A model generated the notes under the pieces. It saw only the letters and a list, made by a program, of their open reading frames with translations. It had not been told where the DNA came from and searched no databases. Made by a program: the position numbers and the translations under genes. From Seiridium cupressi (taxonomy: Eukaryota; Ascomycota; Sordariomycetes; Amphisphaeriales; Sporocadaceae), in the NCBI GenBank assembly GCA_036674765.1, contig JARVKI010000008.1, positions 372,001-436,000 of the forward strand: a stretch of DNA of 64,000 nucleotides, written 5' to 3'. Below are positions 1-10,714 of the stretch, piece by piece; position 1 is the first letter of the stretch, and every line of letters starts with the position of its first letter.

Positions 1-1212
1 GAACTCGAAGAAATCAAATGTGTTATTTACTTCTTGACCTTCGGCCTGGAAAGCGTACACCGATAGGACGGCTGTATCAGAGTATAATGAGTCGTTCAGG
101 AAGTAGCCCGAGATGTAGTTGTCGGCGTGCTTCGCGTCGGGGACGGGGTATGGATACCCAGGTGCTGTTGTAGGTGCGGACGCAGGCGTGGAGGTGACCG
201 AAGCATAAACAGGAATACTAGGTGAGGCGGTCTCACTGGCGGTGGTGGCCTGAGTCGTTGTCGTAGTCGAAGTCTTTGGGAGTTCGTAGACTTGGTGCAG
301 AAGCTCACCCGAGGTGATGCCCTGGAAATCTACATTCACGGTGGCTGTATTGACGATTTCGAGAGTCGACCCGTTGGCAAAGCCGAGGGTAAAGAAGTCG
401 GGAAGGGAGAGGAATGGGTATCCTGCAACAAAGGCATTGCCAGACTGGGACGCGGCACCGGCGACAGTATAGAACAACCCGTTGTAGAGCGAGTCCGGAT
501 CCTGGCTCCGCAAGTTCTGCGAAACGACTTCTAGCCAGGTCTCGGCATCCTTCCCATCGATAGTTGCCACGGCTGATGGCGTGTAGTTCTGCGCGAGGGC
601 TTGGTTCAGGTCTTTGACTAGGTAGATGCTCGGCAACTGCAGGCCGTCTACTGACACGGACACGAAAGAGGCCCCAGGGGTGAAGGTGAAGATACCCAAA
701 AGCTCCGGAATGAAACCGAAGTGCCCGTCAAATGTCCGCCAGTAGACCTTTTGCACGTCAGACACGAATTGGAACTGGTTCTCATAGTGACCATCAAAAA
801 GGTTGGCTCTGATCTCCTGGAGACCGCCGACCACGTCGACCCCTGGGAGCAGATACTCCTCTGGAGGCTTCGCGAGGAAGCCAACAGTACTTTGAAGGTA
901 TGCAAAAGGAATGATGTAGTCGATCAGCGCCACGTCGACTTGTGGGTCGATGGGTACGGAGTTCAAACATCCTGCTGCGAGGCCGGCTGGTATGACAGCT
1001 GCAGTAGCAGCGGGATAGGCTGAGAGGTAGGACTCGGATACACTCGATACGGCGGCACAGGGACCGCTCGGTGTCGAAGTTGGGATTGCACCAGTACTGC
1101 AAGCCGTGATTGTCGTGCTGTTGCTATATGTGCTGTTGCTGTATTGGCCCATTGCTCGAGCTGCAGCTGTTGAGCTGAGCAGGAGAGCCGATGTGAGCGC
1201 CCTCGGGTGCAT
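1..1212 (-). CDS. S41-family peptidase-like secreted protein, 5' part (runs off left edge)
   Basis: Reading the minus strand from the ATG at 1212 gives 404 codons without a stop to base 1. The protein starts with an apparent signal peptide (MHPRALTSALLLSSTAAARA) followed by an Asn/Ser/Thr-rich stretch. A Cys-containing block around residues 50-85 (CAAVSSVSESYLSAYPAATA, then AGCLNSVPID) and the later KPPEEYLLPGVDVVGGLQEI block are what I know from fungal S41 peptidase-family proteins with a CPAF-like PDZ region. The protease core normally lies C-terminal to this and would be to the left of the window, so catalytic residues cannot be checked. A Thr/Pro-rich linker lies at about residues 325-360. 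Expected role: extracellular or wall-associated proteolysis. No intron is needed in this part. Confidence 0.72.
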   Translation of the reverse strand, partial: MHPRALTSALLLSSTAAARAMGQYSNSTYSNSTTITACSTGAIPTSTPSGPCAAVSSVSESYLSAYPAATAAVIPAGLAAGCLNSVPIDPQVDVALIDYIIPFAYLQSTVGFLAKPPEEYLLPGVDVVGGLQEIRANLFDGHYENQFQFVSDVQKVYWRTFDGHFGFIPELLGIFTFTPGASFVSVSVDGLQLPSIYLVKDLNQALAQNYTPSAVATIDGKDAETWLEVVSQNLRSQDPDSLYNGLFYTVAGAASQSGNAFVAGYPFLSLPDFFTLGFANGSTLEIVNTATVNVDFQGITSGELLHQVYELPKTSTTTTTQATTASETASPSIPVYASVTSTPASAPTTAPGYPYPVPDAKHADNYISGYFLNDSLYSDTAVLSVYAFQAEGQEVNNTFDFFEF

Positions 1213-2721
1213 TTTGAAAATTATGGAATAGTATTACAGTCGTTTGCTGACTTATTCAGATAGGCATACCAACATATTAAATCATTTCTCTTTGGCTGCC
1301 GCGAGGGTTTTATATCTATTGAGTACGCTTTCTAGACTCGGCTTACCATCTCCAACGATCCTCTCGCTAATTAACTAGCACATACACGCAAATAGCTATT
1401 AATGGCGAATTCAGCTGCCCAAGGTATTCAGCCGTAAACAAGAACCAACAGTACTAGAATTTGTTTAGCTCATCCTTCGCGTAGGACTGACTGTAGGGCT
1501 TTGCCGGGATGTACTGATGGGGCAATCTGACTGGGCTGAAAGGCTAGTCGGCGGCGCAGCGTCCGCTAGTTAAGCACTACACTAGCTGGCCGTTTGCCGA
1601 GACGCAGATCCTTAAACGAACCCCGTCCAGATGGAGGCGAAGCTCAAGCCCTACCATGTTACTATCTTTAGCCAAGGTGAGACTGGGGTAGTGCGGAATC
1701 TCTGAATAAGCACTGCGACAATTGGGTTTACGTACTGAAGAATCCCATCGCTTAATCGTGCTTCGCGTCATTTCTACCGCCAGGTAAGCTACATTCTATA
1801 TTGAAGTCAGAAGAAGGCGCTTCCCCTTGAGAGACTTAACATCTGCAGCGGACGGTTTTCGTAGGGAGTCACTCTGTGTTGAAGCCACGGTGGTTTATCC
1901 ATTGCTCCCTTCCGTAGATTTTAGGTGTTTGATGTCAATTTTGACCGCTAAAGCAACGAACCATCCCAGGCATTAGAAATACCCAAAGAATTCCGTTAAT
2001 TTACGGTCTTACACGACTTTGCATAATCAATGGTTCCATTCTAACATCTTCGGGCCTTGGTGGTCACTTTAACGGCTTCGTCCGCCTGTGCCTCAATTGT
2101 ACGCTAATCGGTTCCCAAGTGCTGAGTGTTGCACTATCCCGGGAATGATACGACTGTTTAGAGACAGGTTGTACTAGGTGGACGAGGTAGTCATCGGTCG
2201 AAAGTCTTAGCCTTTCCGTGATCGGTTTGCACTCGAATGCTTTTGTAGTGGGACGTTATTCGAACTCCATGTGCTTGGCACAATCACATGTGTATCTGAT
2301 CATACGGCAGGCGCACGCGTTGAACTGGATTTCTGTCACACCATTATTAGTACAGCAGGGTATATGCAAACAGCTTTTTCGCTATATAAATCTCAGTCTC
2401 TGGTATATTAGGCATAGAACGTAATATAGTTCTGTATTTAATGTGCCAGGTCTGTGACTATATTTGATGAGTTGATTCTATCCTAAAGATACCCGTTGGA
2501 GAACTCGTATGCAGTGAGTCACCTGAGCTAGCTATGTATGGATGTTCTAGGCGTGGTTTGACTTTTTCCTATATCTCACAAGGTGGCTTCCTATAGATAT
2601 TTCTCGAGCATGGCACTGGCTTCTTGGAGCTGTTACAAGGCAATAGGACTTGATGGGTCATACGAGAATGAGGGAATTATGGTCTCATATCATTGGCTTT
2701 AGAGACCAGCTGTCATTCAAC
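1213..2721. other. intergenic, no gene recognised
   Basis: No open frame with recognisable protein similarity and no splice-consistent gene. The stretch at 1800-2220 superficially resembles conserved RNA but does not match 18S or 28S rRNA motifs that I know. It holds the divided flanks of the S41 gene (its start is at 1212) and the 3' flank of the HET gene. Confidence 0.5.
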
Positions 2722-4477
2722 TCATCGTATGCGAATGTCATCATATCTAGCTGCTCCCCCCTTGCGGATAAACGGTAAAGGCAAGACTTCCCCAATGAGC
2801 TTGTAGTGTCCGTCTGGTTCGCGACGAAGAATGGCATTGACTTCGCATCGTTCCAGTGAGAAGATGCGATCACCCGGCATAGCCTCCCGATAGACTAGCT
2901 GTAGGCCATGTCTACCTCCCAAAGCCATAACCATCCTCCATTGTTCCATGTATGTCAGTAAATCATTGATTTCCCTTGTAATCTCGCGGATATCCTCGGT
3001 TTCTGAAGTCTTGCTTCCGGCTTCGGAGTGGTACCTAATGAGGTGCTCTCGAATAGAATATGAACCCACTTCCATTTGACCGTAGGATTGCATCCATGTA
3101 CCGAGATGCGATTGAGGTTCCGCCTGTGTTTGATCCGCTAGTATCATGGCTTGAGCGAGTTGATCCGGTGTCGCAGCACTTGCCAGACTTACACATCAAA
3201 CACATTCGCAACCTTTCCAAAACATCGCGAGACTTCCAAGGCTCTTGGTGTAGGTAAGGCACATGTCCCCCAGAGGGTTTCATGACTCCAATGATTTTGT
3301 CGACCTGGATTCCAGTCACAGTCAAAACCATATTGGCTTTCGCAACCGTATTTCCACGTAGAAGGGAGCCTCTGCCGGCGTATAGGGCCTCTTCGAGCCA
3401 AGCCGGGGGTTCAGTTCGCATCTTTGTCCAATTTGGTACCCATGAGGGCAACTTTCGACGGCCATCAGTGCGGTGGGAAAGAAACATCACCGCTGTAAGA
3501 TGTTCATAGGTCATGATCTGAGTTGTTACATCCGCGAGAACCTGCGCCAATGATTGTTTATAATTTGGGGCAGGGATGACCTGGTGCCCATCGGCTGCCA
3601 GGCTTATCAACGCATAGAGCTTGTCTCTAGGGTCCCCCGCTTGTGCCTTCCTAGTCCGAATCACCCAAGCCAACATAGTGTCAATGCTGTCTCGATAACC
3701 GTATGCCTTCCCACGGGCTGTGTTACGGCACGTCTTGATCGGATCGAAAAGATGCCTGGCATATAGTGCCGCGGGTGAATCACCCATATCTTCGATCGTA
3801 CGAACTAAGGTCTTGAACGGAAGGTGTCTGTCCCCGCAAATGAAAGTGACCTGTCTCGCGAGGCAGATCTCTTGGATTATCCAGGTCCTACTGAAGTATG
3901 ATCGACTCAGTAATCGTATAACGGCATCGTAGGAATCTAAAGGATTTTCGGGAAGCTCTGGTTTGGCCAAATGGCGTTCCGATCTGGGTACCGCCATGGC
4001 TAAGTCGGAATCGAAGCTTCTAGGGCCCAACCAAGCATACACAGTCTGCGCAGCCGAATATATTTTGCCCATAATGGCGACCTGAGAACCCTTCTCGATA
4101 TCGTCTGCTTGATTGATGCAAAGAAAATCAACCCATACAGTTAATACACCAGATTGCCAAAGTTGGTGGAGCGCAGCGTGAAGATTCTTCGATATCCTGA
4201 CCTTGTGTCTATTCACAAAGGTGGAGACCTTGTCAGTCAGGTCGCCCCAGCAGTACGACACTGCCGCATAACTGTAATTTTCATATAGCTTGACAGTCTT
4301 CAACTTGCATTTGAACGCAAACTTGGAACTGTGTTGGGGCTGATAGAGTTCGATCAGGCGGATCTCGGACTGATGGCTATCTAGTTGTCGAACGTATACT
4401 TTAGAAGAAGCACCAGTAGATTTCTCGAACCTGACTTTCTTTGGTGTTGGACGGTGGTCGGGGCGTTTGTGAGGCAT
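2722..4477 (-). CDS. HET-domain (heterokaryon incompatibility) protein
   Basis: Two exons, 4477..3193 and 3137..2722, give 566 residues. The 55-nt intron (3192..3138) has a GTAAGT donor and TAG acceptor and moves translation into the frame that carries the conserved C-terminal block. HET motifs are complete: AVSYCWG at residues 72-78, WVDFLCINQ at 115-123, and IYxxAxxVxAWLG at 139-151. RTWIIQEICLA follows, and the C-terminal GDRIFSLERCEVNAILRR matches the usual HET tail. HET proteins act in allorecognition: contact with an incompatible partner allele triggers growth arrest or cell death. The partner is not identifiable here. The first of four HET genes in the window. Confidence 0.9.
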
Positions 4478-5633
4478 GTTATTGTGAAATTTCTATCGCC
4501 TATGCTGATGGATTGGTCGCTGTAGATGGCACTATATATCCCAGAAAGAGAGGGCAAGGGCGTTGAAATTAAATCTCAGCAAATTGAATGAATCACCTCG
4601 GATTTGACATTTGGGGAATTCTATATAGATTGGTCCTGTTAGCTTCACCGCCCACTGGTAGGCAGGGCCAGGCGACGCCTCAGACTCTGACATACATTTA
4701 GTGTGTCACACCGCATATAAGTTGCCCAATCATGAACTCGCTGGAGAAAACGACCAGGTTATGAAGCTTGGAACTGTCGTGATTCTGATGGTGTTATGGC
4801 AAGGTCAAAGTTTAGAGGGTATCGGCAGCTCCGGTTCCTCCTCGGACAACCTGAGTCGATGTCAATTCATGGTTTTCGGCGGGTGATTATGGTGCGGAAC
4901 TACAGAGGTTCCTATACAGGAGTAAGGAGAGTAGGCTCTGTCCGAATATGTATCAACTTTTATGCTATTGCTCTATTTTGTCAGGTCTAGCTGTAAGCCG
5001 GATTGCTTCGGTATGGCGGCCAACTCTTTCCTGATAAGGCTGCACGCATCACCTTCTCAAGTTGTTGTAGTTAATGTAGCACAGCTTTGGTGCGTGTCTG
5101 CCATTTATTGGATGGCGCATCGTTAGAGTCAAACGAAACCCATGGCAAAAACTTCCCATTCTCAAGCCCAGGTTCGGCGAGTTCAGCTCTTGCAACAGAT
5201 CTGATTGACAATGTTTCATTAGCTCACTTTGAGATAAATCTTGTTCTTACATGAATGTAATGTATTGGTAATTATGTAATTCGTCTTCCTTATTCCTTGT
5301 TGAGGAAACATTGAGGAGTTTGAGTAGATTGACAACGTACGCAGGCGTAGAGACGTAATACCGCCACCGAAGCAACTAACCTAGGACGCCTCGCAGCACA
5401 AACAGTGCCTTGATTCTATACCACGGAAGCAACTGCCAAAATAGGCATAAGTTTTCTCCAAGTCATACATTGAACCTGTCAACTTCTAGATCGGTGCTCG
5501 GCGAGCTGAGTTCCCTGAGCAACCTCTGGAGCTACCCCAAATAAGCCCTCGTCAGTCTCAGGACACCAAGAACGTCCCGCCTCCTACTGCAAACCTTTTG
5601 ACTCTCAACATCTCAGTGATAATATCTACAAAG
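4478..5633. other. intergenic, no gene recognised
   Basis: Only short unrelated open frames. The upstream region of the HET gene start at 4477 lies here; a TATATA-like stretch is near 4532. Nothing else supported. Confidence 0.5.
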
Positions 5634-7596
5634 TCAAAACTCAGATACGCAGTCCTGTCCCTCATAGAATTCCTTGAAAACCAAGCTATGTCCAGTCAAA
5701 AGGGTTTCTGGGTCGGCTTCTAAAAGGGTAAGTAAAGAAAGGTACCGCTGAAACGACGAAATACTTCTGTCTTTGTCGGCATTGGCGGCGATGGTGTCAG
5801 CGAAGGCAGAGTAGCCGACTTGAAGAATAAAATGACTGTTCGTCCAGTCCATAGGGAACAATATAGGTGATCGATACTCTGGTTGGACCACCATGCGGCG
5901 AGCAAAGAGCTGATTGTATCGCGCCAGCTTCAGTGCTGCATCCGTCATATGTTGGCAAGGTGGGGAATATTTTCCTGCATATGCCGCTCCGGGTAACGAA
6001 ACCAAGAATGTCCCATGGTAGTAGTGGAATTGGCCCCAGCACTGGAGTTGGTGACGATTTTCATGATCCAGATTCGAAGCCACAAGCTCCTCCCACCGAG
6101 CCAACCATCTGTCAAGAGAATTTTGGTGATCTTGGTACTCGAACGCAGTCCTACTTTGTGTCGAAGAGATATGTTCAGAATCGCGGTCAGAGCTCAAGAC
6201 TGATTCATATATATGCAATTTCTTGAAGGAAATGAGGTATGAGCATATCGAAATGTGCTCTTCGAGACTCCCAGTCTCCTCCTTCATGAGTTCCTAATTG
6301 AGTTTTAATTTAGTTCGTCCCCATCGGCTCATGAATGCCCACCTGACGGAGATCGTCCCCTATTATGAGTAGGCTTGGGCGCCCAAAGGCCAATGATACT
6401 TGGCTAACAATGTGTTAGTATCGAGAGAAGGAGGAAGTGAGCTCAGTTTACCTACCTCTCCAAGCAGTATAAAGTCCTGCTTATCATCCGGAAAGTGCGA
6501 CGAGACCCGTCATCTTCGGTTAGAGAGCCATGTGACAAGTCAAGAAACAGCCGTATGGCGAAGCCCAGGTGTCGCCATATATCGCCCGAGCCAGGGGAAA
6601 GAAGAAGGAAGACACAGACCAACAGAGTTCTCTGCAACATGAGAATGTTTTCAGGCAGGGAGGAGTGATCACAGTCTAACGTCATTTCGCATACTGCCTT
6701 CTGGAACCAGGCATATGCTTGGACTGCAAGCAGAGGTTCGTTTCTCTTACCAATAAGTGAAGCAATGGCAAGAATTAAATAGCAGAACTCGTGAGAATTC
6801 TTTTGAGCCTCTTCGCAACTGCCATCACATGTGGAGGCTAAGTGGTTCAGCATCTTTGTCTCTAGAACAGGGAAGAATAGATGTGCGGATCGAGCGTATA
6901 AGTCGAACAGCTCGTTCGTAACACTGGCGGATGGAAAGCCATCCTCAATATGAATGACACTATGGGAAGTGTGACTCGACCACTTGATAGCTTGGTCAAG
7001 ACTGTGTGGAAGTTTATACGCGACTTTTCGATTTACCAAGCACGTTCGTAGGCGTTCCAAAGAGCTGTAAGGTCCAAAGAATACGGAAGGAATAGCCGTG
7101 TCCAGTACTGTGTTCGAAGGTAAGACTACATTGGCACATGGCAGTGGTAACAAGACTGCGTTATTTGGTGTCGACGCAGTAGAAGAGCGTTGATAAGTAG
7201 GATCCCTGATCACTGCGAGCGATTTGATATGATGAACGAGCAGTGAGATGCGGCTATAGGATGATATTTTAGCGTCTGGTTCGATGGCTTTGAAGGGGGT
7301 TGGAAAACATACTTGCACGATACGTTGTGTTCCAGAATTGGATCGTAGATGAGGCATTCGCGTGAGCTCCGCAAGCACGCTGCACATGCTGGAAGTTGCC
7401 GAGAACACTTTATTCGCCGATCGCGACAGAAGCTGCAAGCGGGTAAGGCTTTCATGATGCCATCAACTTCCGCCAGCGAGCCTGTGTGCGTCGTGGTCGG
7501 TTCTTGCGGTGAAGGTAGCATGGCGGGTCTTGTTGACCGGGGCAGGGGACTAGTATCCCTAGTCGTAACGGGTAACATCAAATCCATCCCGTCCAT
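5634..7596 (-). CDS. Zn2Cys6 fungal transcription factor (Fungal_trans)
   Basis: Four exons (7596..7313, 7253..6456, 6403..6343, 6293..5634) give 600 residues; all phases close. The binuclear cluster lies near residues 52-80: ACSFCRDRRIKCSRQLPACA, then AC and REC, i.e. the six-Cys Zn2Cys6 pattern. The central fungal-specific domain is clear: CYLILAIASLIGK, the LLLSPGSGDIWRHLGFAIRL block, and SLAFGRPSLL, which is only readable after removing a 52-nt intron whose ACTAAC branch point sits just before a TTAG acceptor. Expected to be a nuclear, DNA-binding regulator. It lies directly downstream, on the same strand, of a second regulator and an amidase, so it may control local nitrogen or xenobiotic genes; that is inference. 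Confidence 0.9.
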
Positions 7597-7654
7597 GACT
7601 TGGTCATCATTGATGAAAGCACTCCACCTACGTGACAGTCAGTGAATGTATCGC

Positions 7655-9896
7655 TTACTCGTGACGACTGGAGAAAAATCTCAATGTAGTCCCTCGAGAC
7701 ATCAGGAAGCTACGCAGCAGAAGAATCGATAGGTCGAGGGTCTCATACCAGTTCTCATCGTTTACGAAGTCCTCGCTGGTTTGACTTGGGGTATCAGAAT
7801 GTGGGCCGGGGTGATGCGGTGGTATGAACGGAATGTTTCTGTGAAACACGCTGTGGACTCGTCGTTGGGTGACAAGGTAGTCAAGTTCCTCGACTATGCT
7901 CATGTCGTAGGCGCTGCCAGCTCGACCGCTTGTATCTCGTAGGCACGTGTCCATTGAGTCTTTTATATAGTGAGATGTATCGAGGATGGCAGGCCATCTT
8001 GTCCCGTGCATTTTCTACGACCATTGCTAAGTTCTCATGAAATGTCTTGATCAATGATTGGACTTAGACTTACCAACAATCGAACGAGTACTTCGAGTGT
8101 TTCTCGCGCCGTAGCAGCGAGAGAGGCTTGTTCTAGGCCAGTAGCATGACTGCGGAGAGCATAAAGCAGGACCATTCCTGCATGAAAAGCACTATTCACA
8201 ACCTCGAAAGTCATGGCGAAACCGCCGCGTTCTAAAGAAACCATGTCGGATTTGATTAGTTGAATGCATGCTCTCACGGCTGCAAGCATAGAATCATTAG
8301 AGACAACAATTCTTCTCGAACATGGTCGGAACAGTAAAACTTGGCACTGGTGACCCGCGAATACGAGCCATGAAGGAGCGATACCATCTACCGTGACTTG
8401 GTCAATCAGCTTCTGGATGAGTTCCTGGGTCTTCTGTACCCATTCATCATAATCCAACATGCCGTTGGGCAGAGGCTGATCGAAGAACTGCACACCATGA
8501 ATCTCAGATTGTACGATGCGCATCTTGGTGTGTATCAAGAATAAGTTCTCTCGATAGCTGTTAGATCTGCTCACGCTGGATCGCGCGGGTTTGGGGCAAA
8601 ACGGGTTTCCGCCACCATACGGCAATTTTACAGTGATATACCTGTCGCTGAGTGCAAGTGGACATGCTCCAGAGACGCCGACAATTCGGTCAACTTGATA
8701 GATCTAGAACGTCATTAGCTCACACGCTCAAAGGATGGATCAACGTCCAAGCATACCACCCAAAAAAGTCGTTTCCGAAGTTCGGCACCTGTTTCTTCGG
8801 AGATACAGGCTGGATCCAGCTCGTGATGAAGTCCCAAGCTTACGGCAATGCGCATCGCTTCACCTGTCAGATACCAAAGATTGGCCGTGTAGGGCAGTAT
8901 CAAGGCTAGTTGAATCAGCAGGAGCAGGCACTGCAAACTTGGAATTGAGCTGTCTCGCAAGACTGTCTTGTGTTGCATCGCGTCCAAATGTAAGGACTCA
9001 CTTAGAGCAGCGACCTTGGCAAAATCGTGGCTACTAGATGTAAGAGAGCTAATTGCGAGTATGATTGGCATAATGAAGTGAGACAACTCTGAAGGAGGAT
9101 GCTCGGGTGGTCCTTCGCCATACATGTAATTAAAGTGATCCGTCAGTTCCTCTTCTGAGAAACATGGGAACCGGGGCAAGATACTGTCCCTGTAGTTTTG
9201 AAAGAGGCGTATGGCAACTTGAACAGGAACCTTTTTTGCGTTGAAATCGGAGAATCGAGCGGCATACGCACGTCCAGCAGTCCTGGGTTGAATGTCATAG
9301 TAGATCCCTCGAACGGGGATCTTATAAGGAGGTCGCTCGGAAGGATAGAACAGTTTTGCTTGGTACTGGAACTTGGTATGCATCCCCAACAGACTGGAGG
9401 TCATACGATTGCCAAATGAGAAGGCACCGATCTTCAAGACATGATCGTGGGACGAAGTGACTTGATCGTCAATTCGGGCACCTTGTCGCGTTCCTTCGAA
9501 GGAACCATCGTTGCCTTGACTAGCAGTGGCTTCCGAACAAGCTAAATCCGCGGCAAGCTGCTCGAGATGCTGAAGTATGCTGCGGTATAACGTTAGCATC
9601 CATAGACTTCGCATGTTCCCAGTTCAGCTGATTTGATGATGCCCGAGTAAGAAAGAAGCATATATACCTTCGCGGGACTTCACCCTGGGCGTGCCGGCTC
9701 GCTGTTTTACAGTCGGCTCCGGCTGCAACACATCTTCGACATCTCGGAGTGGCCTTATCGCACTGTACATATTTATTTGAGAATCAAGTTCCCGACAGGC
9801 ATGTTGGTGGAGGCAAGGTACCTTTTGTTTGAGTCGGTGGCATCTTGCGCAAGCGGGAATCGACTGGTGTCGCTTGGCTCTATCGCTGGCCTTCAT
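7655..9896 (-). CDS. Zn2Cys6 fungal transcription factor (Fungal_trans)
   Basis: Five exons (9896..9822, 9762..9668, 9579..8757, 8703..8074, 8014..7655) give 660 residues with exact phases. The zinc cluster is split by a 59-nt intron; spliced, it reads CARCHRLKQKCDKATPRC, then RRC and six residues before the last Cys, a perfect C-x2-C-x6-C-x6-C-x2-C-x6-C. A short LQHLEQLAADL coiled coil follows. The central domain shows RLFWVIYQVDRIVG and the acidic LP motif, again only after splicing a 53-nt intron with a GCTAATGAC branch point. RWPAILDTSHYIKDS near the end is typical of the family. Ends 59 bp before the next regulator starts, same orientation; the pair may be a duplication or jointly control the amidase upstream. 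Confidence 0.9.
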
Positions 9897-10714
9897 GCTG
9901 CACTAAATCATCCCGGACTCATCCCCATAGCCCCATTTGTCTGAGCTGTGGCTGCACGAGAAGCCAGACGCCGCCTCTGCGAGTCTTGATTGTCTCCCGT
10001 CAGCAAATTTGTGGCTCAGAAACATATGACTGTTGTTCTTGAAGGGTGGTTTCGGTCCTGACGACCCATGCGGTTTGAGGGGCAGCCACAGCAATTACGT
10101 GTACCTGAGGAGAAGCCTAAGGAAGCGGCGACAAAATGGCCGGCGACCATTGCGGGGTGGGGATCTAGAGCACAAGGCCTGGAATTTAGTGCCGCGTTTA
10201 GACATCTAGTTTAGCGTCTGATATTCTAACACACGCACGCGATACGCTCATCAATGTAACCTATCTAATGAAACTTGAGTGAGCTTGGCATATTCCTTGC
10301 TGTAGCCAATTTGAATCCCAAGCCTTCTTGCACCCGGGTCGCTGTGTTCCGGTTGCTATACTGGTTTTTTCTCAAACCGGACATTTTACTTTACCAGCTT
10401 TGCCAGGTACAACATCAAGTTATCAGGCACAAAGACTGATAGTTTATCATAACTTAAATAGATACGTATAACTTAGGGTTTTGTGAACTAATCTAATAAG
10501 GCCTATAGTTTTATTATCATTATATTGTACTCTCTAAAGGACGAGCGCCGGGATCGCTCTCGTAGTCAATCAATGGAGCTCCAATGTGAATCCATCGCAT
10601 ACGTCTAAAAGAACTAACTACCGTGGAAAAGGATAGAATACTATTAACTAGCAATGCAGTCACGAAACCTGGTTAGGCAAAAACGAAGGCAGCTTTCGGG
10701 TATATGGATTGTAT
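9897..10714. other. intergenic with short AT-rich patch
   Basis: Promoter side of the 9896 regulator and 3' flank of the amidase. An AT-rich stretch at about 10430-10530 holds no frame. No gene recognised. Confidence 0.5.

Noticed and set aside
1800..2220. Stretch that at first glance resembles ribosomal RNA
   Set aside because: I could not place it against conserved 18S, 28S or mitochondrial rRNA blocks on either strand.
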